Below are positions 43,908 to 52,676 of a stretch of 64,000 nt of DNA, piece by piece. Below the pieces are notes generated by a model, which was given only the letters and a program-made list of their open reading frames with translations, did no database searches and was not told where the DNA came from. Source of the DNA: Oscillospiraceae bacterium (GTDB lineage: Bacteria; Bacillota; Clostridia; Oscillospirales; Ruminococcaceae); the NCBI GenBank assembly GCA_028720105.1, contig JAQYLI010000031.1:41691-105690 (forward strand), written 5' to 3'. Each line of letters begins with the position of its first letter. Positions within the stretch are counted from its first letter, which is position 1. A program made the translations under genes and the position numbers.

Positions 43908-44792
43908 TCAGGAAATAGTTTTGCCCTTTTTTTTCTTTTTGGCGCTTTTTCCCTCAATTGGAGCTTCTTCTCCGCCCTTGTCGGTGAATACGGATTCATC
44001 TTCATCAAGGGGCTTTAAGTAATCATACTCAGGGTTATCCTTGCCCTGCTCTGCATAATACGGGTCAATGACATATTTCTGAATAAGGGGGTAGGAATTA
44101 AAAATTATCACAAATCCCAGAAAGCTTATTGCCCATACGGGTATCAGAACCAGCGAAACGGGACTTACAAGAAAGCAGATTGCAATAAATCCTGCTGTGA
44201 GAAGAACTATAAGCAGGGTTATAATGTTCTTTTTCAGACCGATACAGGTAAGAAAAAAGGAATTTCTGATTATATTTTTAAATGAAAGGTCAGTTGCCAC
44301 GATCATCGGCATTGCATAGAAATTCATCATAAGCACTGTAAGAGCAAAACTTACGGATATAACGCACAGAACCGTATATATCGTGCCGCTTCCTCCCGAA
44401 GCCTCAGCCGCCTTTCCCATTGCGGGATAGACATTCATTGCGCAGATGAGAGAAATTCCGAAAAGCGCATCAATAAGACCTGCAGGCAAAGATTTTTTCC
44501 AGTTCTGGGAAAATCCTTTCCAGAATTCGTGCCAGATAAATGTATCTTTATCAAGGTAATATGTTCTTAACACCTTGGTCATTCCCGCGATTGCAGGACC
44601 GATGGTCACGATAGGGATACAAAACAGAAATGTCAGCATACTAAGCTTCAGCATTTTCCAAAGTCTGCCGAAATACATTTCACAGAACCGAAAAAAAGGC
44701 TTTTTACGAGGGGCGTTTTTGGATATTCCTGAGCCTGCTTTTTCATAATCGGCTCCAAAGCCTAAAAATGACAAACTAAAACTTCCTTTCAT
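43908..44792 (-). CDS. YesL family (DUF624) membrane protein
   Basis: 294 residues. After about 50 residues the DUF624 pattern begins: SMLTFLFCIPIVTIGPAIAG, MTKVLRTYYLDKDTFIWHEF and FWKGFSQNWKKSL, followed by several membrane helices (about 108-130, 145-170, 190-235). The Lys-rich tail KSAKKKKKGK is cytoplasmic. YesL proteins are often near sugar-uptake genes; none are here. The start is uncertain: AAAGGAAG lies after this ATG, so a TTG six codons on (44774) is equally plausible. Confidence 0.8.
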   Translation of the reverse strand: MKGSFSLSFLGFGADYEKAGSGISKNAPRKKPFFRFCEMYFGRLWKMLKLSMLTFLFCIPIVTIGPAIAGMTKVLRTYYLDKDTFIWHEFWKGFSQNWKKSLPAGLIDALFGISLICAMNVYPAMGKAAEASGGSGTIYTVLCVISVSFALTVLMMNFYAMPMIVATDLSFKNIIRNSFFLTCIGLKKNIITLLIVLLTAGFIAICFLVSPVSLVLIPVWAISFLGFVIIFNSYPLIQKYVIDPYYAEQGKDNPEYDYLKPLDEDESVFTDKGGEEAPIEGKSAKKKKKGKTIS

Positions 44793-44800
44793 TTTCGCCG

Positions 44801-45418
44801 TTAAGGCATATTCCCCGCAATGACAGCCATAATACCGTCAATAAACGCCGCCCCTACGGCAAGAAGCGTAATAACGCCGAATTTCATCAAGTAAAGTCTG
44901 AGACAGTCTGTGCCGTCTCCCCCGCCGCTTAATTTTCCGAAGGCTTTTTCGGATATGAGACGGGACATTCTGATATTTTCTCTTGCGGCAAATATCACCG
45001 CCGCCGTACTCACTGCCTCAAAGGGCAGCACGTTCAGAGCCTTGGAAAGATCGACAGATGTCAGTCCCGAACGGAATATCTCAGCAGACAAAAAGCCTGC
45101 GCCCATTCCCTTGAACAGGCAGAGCAGATATCCGCAGAAAGTGCCGGCAGAAGATGTGCCTGCGAAAAAACACGCGGCAACATAGATCATAACCGCCGCA
45201 AGACTTCCCACAAAGCTGTCTGCAAAGCTGCTTCCGATCCTGATCTCAAAAAAGGTTTCCGAGTTTATCACCGAACAGGCACCGATAAATACGCCTGCGG
45301 CGGAGATCGCCGTCAGAAGCAGATATATCCGCTTTGCGGGAGAAAGTCCGCTCCGCTGAGCAGGGCGGCTCACCCGTTTTACTCTGTAGCTTTTCCTTTT
45401 CTGAACATTTACGGTCAT
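44801..45418 (-). CDS. SpoIIM-like integral membrane protein
   Basis: 205 residues with a basic N terminus (KRKSYRVKRVSRPAQRSG) and about five membrane segments. The arrangement AAVMIYVAACFFAGTSSAGTF, YLLCLFKGMGAGFLSAEIF and the central FEAVSTAAVIFAAR resembles the stage II sporulation protein M family, which acts with SpoIID and SpoIIP in engulfment. The match is by pattern only and I would not exclude a general membrane family. It precedes the YesL gene by 8 bases, so the two may be co-expressed. Confidence 0.5.
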   Translation of the reverse strand: MTVNVQKRKSYRVKRVSRPAQRSGLSPAKRIYLLLTAISAAGVFIGACSVINSETFFEIRIGSSFADSFVGSLAAVMIYVAACFFAGTSSAGTFCGYLLCLFKGMGAGFLSAEIFRSGLTSVDLSKALNVLPFEAVSTAAVIFAARENIRMSRLISEKAFGKLSGGGDGTDCLRLYLMKFGVITLLAVGAAFIDGIMAVIAGNMP

Positions 45419-45481
45419 ATTATCATTCGTCCTTTGATTTTATTTTATAATATCTTATGCGGACGAAATGAAAAACATTCT

Positions 45482-46279
45482 TTATTTTGAAAGCTCGTAG
45501 GCTCTCTTGGTGCATCTCTCGCAGCAGTCCATTACCACATCGGTAAGCTTGCCCTCATACAGACCGTCAAGACCTGCAAGGGTGGTTCCTCCGGGAGAGG
45601 ACACCATTTTTATAAGCTCGTCAACGGTCTTGCCCGAATCGGTGAGCATTTTAGCAGAGCCGATAAGGGATTTTGCAAAAAGCTCAAGAGCGGTATTTCC
45701 GTCAATTCCCACGCTTTCTGCGTACTGAACAAAGCCCTTGGCATACAGATAGATGAACGCTGGAGAGCTGCCGTTTATGGCGATTATCTCCTTCATCTTG
45801 TCCATAGGAACGACCTTTGCGATACCGCCTGTGGAGAAGATATCCATTACCACTCCAAATTCCTCATCAGAGGTGAATTTTCCTTTTGCAAGGGCTGTTG
45901 CTCCCTCTCCGAGAAGAAATGGGGTGTTGGGCATTACAATGACCGCGCGGACATTTTCTATGGTCATTTTTGCAATGTATTCCTCGGTAATTCCTGCGGC
46001 GATGGAGACGATAACGTTATCCTCGGTGACAAAGGGAGCAAGCTTCGGGAGAACGGTATCAAACATCTGAGGCTTTATGGCAAGAAATACATACTTACAC
46101 TTTTCGCATACCTCTCCTTCGGAAGAAGCCGCATTCACTCCTGACTTTTCAAGCTCGGAAAGCTTTGCCTTGTCGGGATCGTATGCCCATATTTCCGCAT
46201 TGTCTACATATTGAGAAAGTATACCCCGGATTATGGCTCCGCCCATATTGCCGGTGCCGATGAAACCAATCTTTAACAT
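45482..46279 (-). CDS. proC: Pyrroline-5-carboxylate reductase
   Basis: 265 residues; last step of proline synthesis, NAD(P)H-dependent. The Rossmann motif is GFIGTGNMGGAIIRGIL at the N terminus; VFLAIKPQMFDTVL, VSIAAGITEEYIAKM and MPNTPFLLGEGATAL follow; the C-terminal helical domain has SSPGGTTLAGLDGLYEG, the signature of the family. Length is normal. It stands 80 bases after folT and 64 before the SpoIIM-like gene; GAAAGGAA precedes the ATG. Confidence 0.95.
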   Translation of the reverse strand: MLKIGFIGTGNMGGAIIRGILSQYVDNAEIWAYDPDKAKLSELEKSGVNAASSEGEVCEKCKYVFLAIKPQMFDTVLPKLAPFVTEDNVIVSIAAGITEEYIAKMTIENVRAVIVMPNTPFLLGEGATALAKGKFTSDEEFGVVMDIFSTGGIAKVVPMDKMKEIIAINGSSPAFIYLYAKGFVQYAESVGIDGNTALELFAKSLIGSAKMLTDSGKTVDELIKMVSSPGGTTLAGLDGLYEGKLTDVVMDCCERCTKRAYELSK

Positions 46280-46359
46280 TTAAATATTCATTTCCTTTCA
46301 AATAGAGTTTTGTGCTTCACAACAAAACCCGAATATGAAAATCTTTGATCTTCATACAA

Positions 46360-47004
46360 TTACCTTTCGGAAAGATTTCTGTCATTCCTGCTGTACTGCG
46401 CTCTCACCTTTGTATATGCCGCCTGTGCCACAGGTATGACCGCCGCAAGCAGGACAAAATCCACGGGGAACTGCGCCAGATTTTTTACAACTCTGGGAGT
46501 TATCCAAACCGCAAATGCGTTTCTCATATCCTCGGTGGCACCGAAAAGAGTGAAGCCCGGATTTACGTAGAGAGTGTACAGGAAATAGGAATTAAGACAG
46601 ATATTGCAGATGAAAATAACGCAAAATCTCGCAAGAGCTACTCTCAGCAGATCGCTCCACTGAGGCTTTATCGTCTGCTTATAGAGGAAAATGCCGTAAA
46701 GGATGCCCGAAAGAATGACAACCATTGCAAGCTCGATGCTGTAGCCACGGGCGGATTTGTTGTCGATAAGAAAGCCTATGATATCAAGGGCAAAGGTGGA
46801 CATTCCGCAGACAACGGGTCCGTACAGCAGACCTATAAGACTGATAGGGATACAGGTGAACACGATGCGAAGATCTGGCGTTACCTGAATGGCAAGGGAA
46901 CGTATTGCAATTGCCATTGCAAGCAGCATTCCTGTGGTGGCGAGTGTCCTGAGATTTTTCAGAGATTTTGCCGAGTCGATAAATAAATTAAAAAAGCTTT
47001 TCAT
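46360..47004 (-). CDS. folT: Folate-family ECF transporter substrate-binding subunit
   Basis: 214 residues with about six membrane helices. TTGMLLAMAIAIRSLAIQVT and RIVFTCIPISLIGLLYGPVV are the family's first two helices, and GILYGIFLYKQ and VVKNLAQFPVDFVLL later ones. The S component captures folate and works with a shared energising module (EcfA1/A2/T), not found here. GGAGG lies 7 bases before the ATG. Expression is under the tetrahydrofolate riboswitch just upstream, which is independent support for folate. Confidence 0.92.
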   Translation of the reverse strand: MKSFFNLFIDSAKSLKNLRTLATTGMLLAMAIAIRSLAIQVTPDLRIVFTCIPISLIGLLYGPVVCGMSTFALDIIGFLIDNKSARGYSIELAMVVILSGILYGIFLYKQTIKPQWSDLLRVALARFCVIFICNICLNSYFLYTLYVNPGFTLFGATEDMRNAFAVWITPRVVKNLAQFPVDFVLLAAVIPVAQAAYTKVRAQYSRNDRNLSER

Positions 47005-47019
47005 TATATGACCTCCTTA

Positions 47020-47087
47020 AAATAATGCAAAAACAACTTGCCAACTGCATTATTTAAAGAGAATGAAAAGCCTCTTTTTATAATGCA
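47020..47087 (-). promoter_or_regulatory. Expression platform of the THF riboswitch: mutually exclusive hairpins
   Basis: In the RNA, element 1 (TGCATTA, overlapping the 3' strand of aptamer stem P1), element 2 (AAATAATGCA) and element 3 (TGCATTATTT) occur in order. Element 2 can pair with 1, around an AAAGAG/CTCTTT hairpin, or with 3, a 10-bp stem that ends 2 bases before the AAGGAGG ribosome site. Formation of P1 would free element 2 to pair with 3 and so hide or block folT expression (inference). Confidence 0.65.
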
Positions 47088-47203
47088 TTCAGCGGGATGC
47101 GGAGACTGTACCGCAGCTTTGAAAAACTCCAAAACATTTCGTTCCCGACGCAACTCCCCGTCGTCGGGACACTTAATACGCACAGCCGCCTACTCTGTAA
47201 TGC
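47085..47203 (-). promoter_or_regulatory. Tetrahydrofolate (THF) riboswitch aptamer
   Basis: On the minus strand the conserved segments occur in order: AGAGTAG, GCGTATTAAGTG, a perfect TCCCGACG/CGTCGGGA stem enclosing ACGGGGAGTTG, then AACGAA, GCTGCGGT and CCGCATCCCG. P1 is GCATT-A-CAG pairing with CTGAATGC; P2 includes GGCTGT/ACAGTC. This matches the Firmicute folT THF riboswitch consensus. It starts 10 bases after the pfkA stop. Confidence 0.9.
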
Positions 47204-47213
47204 GGATGATTTT

Positions 47214-48179
47214 TTAGAATGTGATCTCGTTGCAGACCTTGTAAAGCTCAGTGTCAAAAGGCTTTTTCATAGCAAGAGCCTCCTGAATGTCAACGTCGAT
47301 GATCTTGTTGTCTTTCATACCCACAACTCTGTTGGTAACTCCTCTGTCGATAAGCTCAACAGCGTGATATCCCATCTGGCTTGCGGCAACTCTGTCGCGA
47401 AGAGTGGGCATACCGCCTCTCTGAACGTGACCCAGAACGGTAAGTCTGGTCTCAATGCCTGTAAGCTCCTTGATCTGCTTTGTAATGCCTTCGGAATTTT
47501 CTACTCCCTCGGCAACTACAACGATGAAATGCTCCTTCTGAGCCTCGTGAGCCTTGATGATCTTATCTGCGATAGCATTTATATCATAAGGCATTTCGGG
47601 TGTTACACAAGCGATTGCGCCCGAAGCGATAGCAACATTAAGAGCTATCCAGCCTGCGTGTCTGCCCATTACCTCAACAACAGAGCATCTGTCGTGGGAC
47701 TGGCTGGTATCTCTCAGCTTGTCGATCATCTCAAGAGCGGTATTCATTGCTGTATCATAGCCGATTGTATACTCAGTACACTGGATATCATTGTCAATAG
47801 TTCCGGGTAGACCTATGCAGCGGATACCGCCGATCCTCGAAAGGTCTGCAGCTCCTCTGAATGAGCCGTCGCCGCCAATAACAACGAGACCCTCCATATT
47901 AAGCTCTCTGCACTTCTCGGCAGCCTTCTTAACGTATTCCTCCTGCATAAATTCCTTACATCTTGCGGTGTAGAGAATAGTTCCTCCGCGCTGGATAATG
48001 TCGGAAACGTCACGACAGCTGAGTTCCTCGCACTCGCCGTTAAGAAGTCCGTTATATCCTCTCTGAATACCGATAACACGGTATCCCTTTCTGATTGCGG
48101 CTCTTGTAACGGCTCTGACAGCCGCATTCATTCCCGGAGCGTCGCCTCCGCTTGTTAAAACGCCAATAGCCTTCTGCAT
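47214..48179 (-). CDS. pfkA: ATP-dependent 6-phosphofructokinase
   Basis: 321 residues. GVLTSGGDAPGMNAAVRAV (ATP loop), IGGDGSFRGA, PGTIDND with the catalytic Asp (GLPGTIDNDIQ) and IGYDTAMNTALEMID are diagnostic of group I PFK; VVEVMGRHAGWIAL and HVQRGGMPT complete the fructose-6-phosphate site. In glycolysis it works with pyk, 1.6 kb further on but here separated by three genes. The promoter is strong; its transcript may run into the folT riboswitch because no terminator is seen. Confidence 0.96.
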   Translation of the reverse strand: MQKAIGVLTSGGDAPGMNAAVRAVTRAAIRKGYRVIGIQRGYNGLLNGECEELSCRDVSDIIQRGGTILYTARCKEFMQEEYVKKAAEKCRELNMEGLVVIGGDGSFRGAADLSRIGGIRCIGLPGTIDNDIQCTEYTIGYDTAMNTALEMIDKLRDTSQSHDRCSVVEVMGRHAGWIALNVAIASGAIACVTPEMPYDINAIADKIIKAHEAQKEHFIVVVAEGVENSEGITKQIKELTGIETRLTVLGHVQRGGMPTLRDRVAASQMGYHAVELIDRGVTNRVVGMKDNKIIDVDIQEALAMKKPFDTELYKVCNEITF

Positions 48180-48254
48180 AATTCTTTCCTCCGATATTCT
48201 TTCTCGGGCTGACCCGATGATCTCCGTTGTAAACAGCTGAACGCTTACCCTTTT

Positions 48255-48283
48255 ATTTTACACTCATCTGCAAAATTTGTCAA
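48255..48283 (-). promoter_or_regulatory. Promoter of pfkA
   Basis: Minus strand: TTGACA, 17 bases, TAAAAT, about 75 bases before the start. Confidence 0.75.
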
Positions 48284-48392
48284 GAGGATTTGTATATTTT
48301 CTATAAAAATTAACATTATTTAGAAATCTGTCGGATAAGCACAATATCTGGTGTTCCTTGAATAATGACATCAACACACCATTGAACTCTTT

Positions 48393-48620
48393 TTATTTTC
48401 TGCACATTTGCAGAATTTTATCCGCCGAAGAAAAGTTCTCCATTCCCACTCTTGTGGGCTCTATGGATATTCCTCTCAAATCAAGCTCGCTCAGCAGATT
48501 TATAAGTGCATAGGAGTCCAGCAGTCCGCTTTCCATAAGCTCGGTATCGGCAAAAATGCTTTCCTCGCCGCAGATCTCACGCAGAAGCGCAAGAAGCTCT
48601 TCCATTGAAAGACTTTCCAT
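48393..48620 (-). CDS. Acyl carrier protein-like (DltC type), orphan
   Basis: 75 residues, all helical. ADTELMESGLLDSYALINLL carries the phosphopantetheine attachment Ser in the DSY motif, and the length and ending (VGMENFSSADKILQMC) resemble DltC, the D-alanyl carrier protein. In DltC the motif is usually DSF. No dltA, dltB or dltD lies in the window, so it may serve another ligase or be redundant. It is 5 bases after the zinc-ribbon gene and at the end of the pyk group. Confidence 0.65.
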   Translation of the reverse strand: MESLSMEELLALLREICGEESIFADTELMESGLLDSYALINLLSELDLRGISIEPTRVGMENFSSADKILQMCRK

Positions 48621-48625
48621 ATCCT

Positions 48626-48958
48626 TTATATCTCATTCAGAAGATTTCCAAGAAGCTCAACCAACCCTGCAAAACCGCCTGAAAGCATTTCGGCGATCAC
48701 ATTTATTATAATGAAAAATATGATAAGGGTAAGACACCCCTTGCCCTTTTTCTTTGCCTCGGGTGAGGAATTGGAACTTGTCTGACGGTAGCTTTGATAT
48801 GAGCTGTTTTCCGAAAAAGTCTGCTTTTCGTGGGTGTGACCCTTTATCTGAGAGCAGTCAATGGAATAATCTGTGTTGTCATCGTAAACTGCGCTGCCGC
48901 AGTATGAGCAGAAATCATCGTCCTTGCTGAGACGGTGACAGTTAGGGCAAAGCTTCAT
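48626..48958 (-). CDS. Zinc-ribbon membrane protein
   Basis: 110 residues. MKLCPNCHRLSKDDDFCSYCGSA is a two-CxxC zinc ribbon (Cys 4, 7, 17, 20). A polar linker with many Ser, Thr and Gln follows, then KKKGKGCLTLIIFFIIINVI, one membrane helix near the C terminus. Such zinc-ribbon-plus-TM proteins are common in Clostridia and of unknown role. GGGGAAT-type site precedes the ATG. Confidence 0.7.
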   Translation of the reverse strand: MKLCPNCHRLSKDDDFCSYCGSAVYDDNTDYSIDCSQIKGHTHEKQTFSENSSYQSYRQTSSNSSPEAKKKGKGCLTLIIFFIIINVIAEMLSGGFAGLVELLGNLLNEI

Positions 48959-49011
48959 TATGTATTCCCCCTATGTACATTGCTGTGAGGAAGGTCCCCA
49001 CAGCAAATATT

Positions 49012-49800
49012 TTATTCTCCCGTGTACTCTACTATTCTTACAGACTCCATCTGAACCTGAGTGAGAGGCTTGTCATTTTCGTCGGTCTCCACCTGTCCCA
49101 TTGCTCTTACAACGTCCATACCCTCGAAAACCTGTCCGAAAACAGTGTAGCTTCCGTCAAGGAAAGGTGTGCCGCCCTTTTCCTTATACATTTCCTGAAC
49201 GTTCTTGGGGTGTGAGAAGCCTGCCTCCTCAAAGGTCTGGTAATAATAAACCGAACCGTCCTCAAGATATGTTCCTCCAAGATCAAATTCGCCGGGGTCG
49301 GTATTTACGATATAAAACTGGCTGCCGTTTGTTGCTGTGGAGCCTGAGTTTGCATATGCAACCGCTCCGCTGAAATGATAAAGTCCCTCGGGTATGCCGC
49401 CGTCGAATTTATCGCCCCAGATAGACTTGCCGCCTGTTCCCGTTCCCGTAGGGTCGCCGCCCTGGTTCATAAAGTGAGGAATGATACGGTGGAAGATAAG
49501 CTCGTCGTAATAGTTCATCTCCGCAAGACCCACAAAGTTCTCAACGCCCTTCTGAGCCTGCTCGGGGAACAGCTTTATTTTTATCTCACCGAAATCCTTT
49601 ACGGTAATGACCGCTATTTTCTCGCCTACTTCGGGCATATCAAAATTGTAGAGAGGTCCTTCTTCGGGATTTGCGGCAGTTGTCTGCTCGCTTTCGGTAT
49701 TACTTTCCGACGAAGTGTTCTCGGTGGTGCCTCCGCAGGCGCAGAGCATAAGGGCAGATACCGCAAGAGCGGCAAGCTTCTTTATATTTCTTATTTTCAT
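49012..49800 (-). CDS. Cyclophilin-type peptidyl-prolyl isomerase lipoprotein
   Basis: 262 residues. Signal peptide with lipobox LCAC (about residues 19-22), a Thr/Ser/Glu spacer, then the cyclophilin fold: KDFGEIKIKLFPEQA, FHRIIPHFMNQGGDPTGTG (active-site Arg, Phe, Gln) and GAVAYANSGSTATNGSQFYI, VFGQVFEGMDVV. It isomerises prolines in exported proteins. AAAGGAG precedes the ATG. It lies 20 bases after pyk and precedes the zinc-ribbon gene. Confidence 0.92.
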   Translation of the reverse strand: MKIRNIKKLAALAVSALMLCACGGTTENTSSESNTESEQTTAANPEEGPLYNFDMPEVGEKIAVITVKDFGEIKIKLFPEQAQKGVENFVGLAEMNYYDELIFHRIIPHFMNQGGDPTGTGTGGKSIWGDKFDGGIPEGLYHFSGAVAYANSGSTATNGSQFYIVNTDPGEFDLGGTYLEDGSVYYYQTFEEAGFSHPKNVQEMYKEKGGTPFLDGSYTVFGQVFEGMDVVRAMGQVETDENDKPLTQVQMESVRIVEYTGE

Positions 49801-49820
49801 TTAATTTTCTCCTTTCAAAA

Positions 49821-51263
49821 TTATATATGTGTTCCCGAGTCCTTGCCAACAACCGTTACCTTGAGCATATTGGTGTTGCCCGAAACGCCGAGAGGTATTC
49901 CTGCGGTGATAACGGTAACGTCGCCCTTTTCAAGAAGTCCGTGGCTCACAGCTGCGTCGATCGCTCCGTCAAGAAGCTCGTCAGTGCTGGATTTTTCGTC
50001 CATCATAAGGGGAGTAACGCCCCAGGACAAATTCATCTGACGGCAGACTATCTCGCTGGGAGTGCAGCCGATTATTGGACAGGCAGGACGGAATTTAGAG
50101 AGCATTTTCGCAGTTCCGCCCGTTTTGGTAACGGTAACGATAGCCTTTGCTCCCAGATCGTGGGCAGTGGTGCAGGCTGCGTGAGAAATGGCGTTGGTGA
50201 TATCCTTGCCCTTGTCCTCCGCACGTACTCTGAGGCGGTTAACGTAGTTGATATCGTTCTCGGTGGTCTCGGCAATAAGCGCCATTGTGCGGACAGCTTC
50301 AACGGGGTGCTTGCCTGCGGCAGTCTCTCCGCTGAGCATAATTGCCGATGTTCCGTCATAGATCGCGTTCGCCACGTCGGTTATCTCTGCACGGGTAGGA
50401 CGGATATGGGTTATCATAGACTCAAGCATCTGAGTCGCTGTGATGACCTGCTTGCCTGCGTTATAGCCCCTTCTGATAAGATCCTTCTGGATAGCAGGTA
50501 TCTGCTCAAAGGGTATCTCAACGCCCATATCGCCTCTTGCCACCATAATTCCGTCGGCTACCTCGAGTATCTCGTCTATGTTCTTAACTCCGTCCATATT
50601 CTCGATCTTTGCGATTATCCTCGGAGTACTCCAGCCAAGGCTTTTGATGAACTTTTTCAGATATGCCACATCTGCGGCAGTTCTTACAAATGAAGCGGCG
50701 ATAAAGTCAAAGCCTATCTTTGCACCGAATTCAAGGTCGCTCATATCCCTTTCGGAAAGGTAGGGCATAGAAAGCTCCACTCCGGGTACGTTTATGCCCT
50801 TGTTATCGGATATCTCGCCGCCGTGAACTACAACGGTGTGTATCTCGTTTCCGCTGACGCTTTCAACTTTAAGCTCCACGGCACCATCGTTTATGAGTAT
50901 CGCCGTGCCCTGCTTAACATCATCGGGCAGACCCTTGAAGCTGATGGAGGCAATTTCCTTGTCACACACTCTTTCCTCGGTGGTGAGTATAAATTTGTCT
51001 CCATCACAGAGGGTAACGGGAGTCTTGTCCGCAAATTTCCCAAGACGTATCTCGGGACCTTTTGTATCGAGAAGAGCAGCAATGGGAAGCCCAAGCTCCT
51101 CTCTTATGCGGCAGAGCTGTTCATAGCGCTTTTCGTGAGTGGCATAATCACCGTGGGAAAAATTAAATCTGGCAACATTCATTCCCGAAAGCATCATATC
51201 TCTGAGAATGTCATCATTGTCGGTAGCAGGACCCATAGTGCACACTATCTTTGTTTTTCTCAT
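49821..51263 (-). CDS. pyk: Pyruvate kinase
   Basis: 480 residues; phosphoenolpyruvate + ADP to pyruvate + ATP. MRKTKIVCTMGPATDN opens; LDTKGPEIRLG, then the catalytic KIENMDGVKNIDEIL, VARGDMGVEIP, and TATQMLESM. The C-terminal 130 residues form the regulatory domain. It lacks the extra PEP-utiliser-like domain of Bacillus Pyk (about 585 residues), like many Clostridial enzymes. Upstream 54 bases contain a weak hairpin (GCGGC/GCCGC) that may be the mgtE terminator. Confidence 0.96.
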   Translation of the reverse strand: MRKTKIVCTMGPATDNDDILRDMMLSGMNVARFNFSHGDYATHEKRYEQLCRIREELGLPIAALLDTKGPEIRLGKFADKTPVTLCDGDKFILTTEERVCDKEIASISFKGLPDDVKQGTAILINDGAVELKVESVSGNEIHTVVVHGGEISDNKGINVPGVELSMPYLSERDMSDLEFGAKIGFDFIAASFVRTAADVAYLKKFIKSLGWSTPRIIAKIENMDGVKNIDEILEVADGIMVARGDMGVEIPFEQIPAIQKDLIRRGYNAGKQVITATQMLESMITHIRPTRAEITDVANAIYDGTSAIMLSGETAAGKHPVEAVRTMALIAETTENDINYVNRLRVRAEDKGKDITNAISHAACTTAHDLGAKAIVTVTKTGGTAKMLSKFRPACPIIGCTPSEIVCRQMNLSWGVTPLMMDEKSSTDELLDGAIDAAVSHGLLEKGDVTVITAGIPLGVSGNTNMLKVTVVGKDSGTHI

Positions 51264-51317
51264 AAAATCTCTCCAATCAAAGCGGCTTTCCGGGCCGCAA
51301 TATATATCATTCCCCGT

Positions 51318-52676
51318 TTATGCGGGAAAATCAAGAACGTGCAGGGCAATTGTAAAATACAGAAGTGTTGAGCAGCTGTCCACAAGGGTGCTGAGCAGAG
51401 GGGCGGACATAATTGCAGGGTCAATGTGTATTTTCTTTGCAAGCATAGGGAGCATACAGCCTAAAAGCTTTGAAAGAATGACCGTTCCCACAAGAGTGAC
51501 CGACACCACTGCGGCGATCTTCACATCGTGATAGAAAAGGACTATCCTGCCGAAATTCACCGCCGAAAGTATCACGCTGCATATGATGGCAATGCGGAAT
51601 TCCTTGAAAACCACCTTGAAGAAATCCTTCAGGCGGATCTCGTCCATTGCCATACCCTGAATTACCATTGTGGAGGACTGGGAGCCGCAGTTACCACCCG
51701 TACCCGTAAGCATTGGCATAAAGGATACCAGCAGCGGTATGGCTGCGATCTGAGCCTCGAAATGGTTCGTGATAGCGCCTGTGAGCGTTGCAGAGAGCAT
51801 AAGCACCAGAAGCCATACTATTCTGCTTCGGGCGTGCTTCCAGACGCTTGTTTTGAAATAGCCGTCCTCGCTGGGCATAACGGCGCTCATCATAGCCATA
51901 TCCTCAGCGTTTTCCTCTCTGATGACGTCCATAACGTCGTCGAATGTGATGATACCCACAATGCGGTTTTCTTTGTCAACAACGGGGATAGCCGCAAGAC
52001 CGTGCTTAGCAAAGAGATTTGCTACCGCCTCCTGGTCGTCGTGGGTGTAAACGCTTACCACTGTGGAATCCATAATATCCTCGATAACTGCGTCCTCATC
52101 TGCCACCACAAGGTCGAGAAGAGAAACACGTCCCACAAGGCGGCGGTTATCTGTGACATAACAGGTATAAACCGTCTCCTTCACAACTCCGACGCTGCGG
52201 ATACGCTCAAAGGCTTCCCTGACGGAATCCTCCTTTCGGAAGTAGACAAACTCCGTTGTCATAATGCTTCCCGCGCTGTCCTCGGGGTAATTGAGCAGCT
52301 CGTTTATCTGCTTACGCTTGTCGGGGTCGGTGGCTTTCAGTATTCGTGATACCACATTAGCGGGCATTTCCTCAATGATATCGACCGTATCGTCAAGGAA
52401 AAGCTCGTCAAGGACAGCACGAAGCTCTCGGTCGGAGATGGCGTTTATCAGCACCATCTGCAGGTCGCTGTCCATATAGGTGAACGCTTCCGCAGCAAGT
52501 TCCTTTGGGAGCACGCGGAAAATAAGGGTAAATTCCTTTTCACCGAATTCGTCCTGTTCTTCGATAAGCTCGCTGAGCAGCTGAGCGATATCCGCAGGCA
52601 TCATTTCCTGGAGCGCAGTTTTAAGCTGCACAAATGCTCTGTGCTTTACAAGCACAGCAGCTTCATATTTTTCCAT
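51318..52676 (-). CDS. mgtE: Magnesium transporter MgtE
   Basis: 452 residues. The N-terminal MgtE_N domain (about 1-120), two CBS domains (about 135-260: VSVYTHDDQEAVANLFA, IVGIITFDDVMDVI) and five membrane helices (about 285-450) with the family's pore signature PLLVSFMPMLTGTGGNCGSQSS. The cytoplasmic domains act as Mg2+ sensors that gate the channel. AGGAGG lies 8 bases before the ATG and can be hidden by a hairpin in the long leader. Confidence 0.95.
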   Translation of the reverse strand: MEKYEAAVLVKHRAFVQLKTALQEMMPADIAQLLSELIEEQDEFGEKEFTLIFRVLPKELAAEAFTYMDSDLQMVLINAISDRELRAVLDELFLDDTVDIIEEMPANVVSRILKATDPDKRKQINELLNYPEDSAGSIMTTEFVYFRKEDSVREAFERIRSVGVVKETVYTCYVTDNRRLVGRVSLLDLVVADEDAVIEDIMDSTVVSVYTHDDQEAVANLFAKHGLAAIPVVDKENRIVGIITFDDVMDVIREENAEDMAMMSAVMPSEDGYFKTSVWKHARSRIVWLLVLMLSATLTGAITNHFEAQIAAIPLLVSFMPMLTGTGGNCGSQSSTMVIQGMAMDEIRLKDFFKVVFKEFRIAIICSVILSAVNFGRIVLFYHDVKIAAVVSVTLVGTVILSKLLGCMLPMLAKKIHIDPAIMSAPLLSTLVDSCSTLLYFTIALHVLDFPA

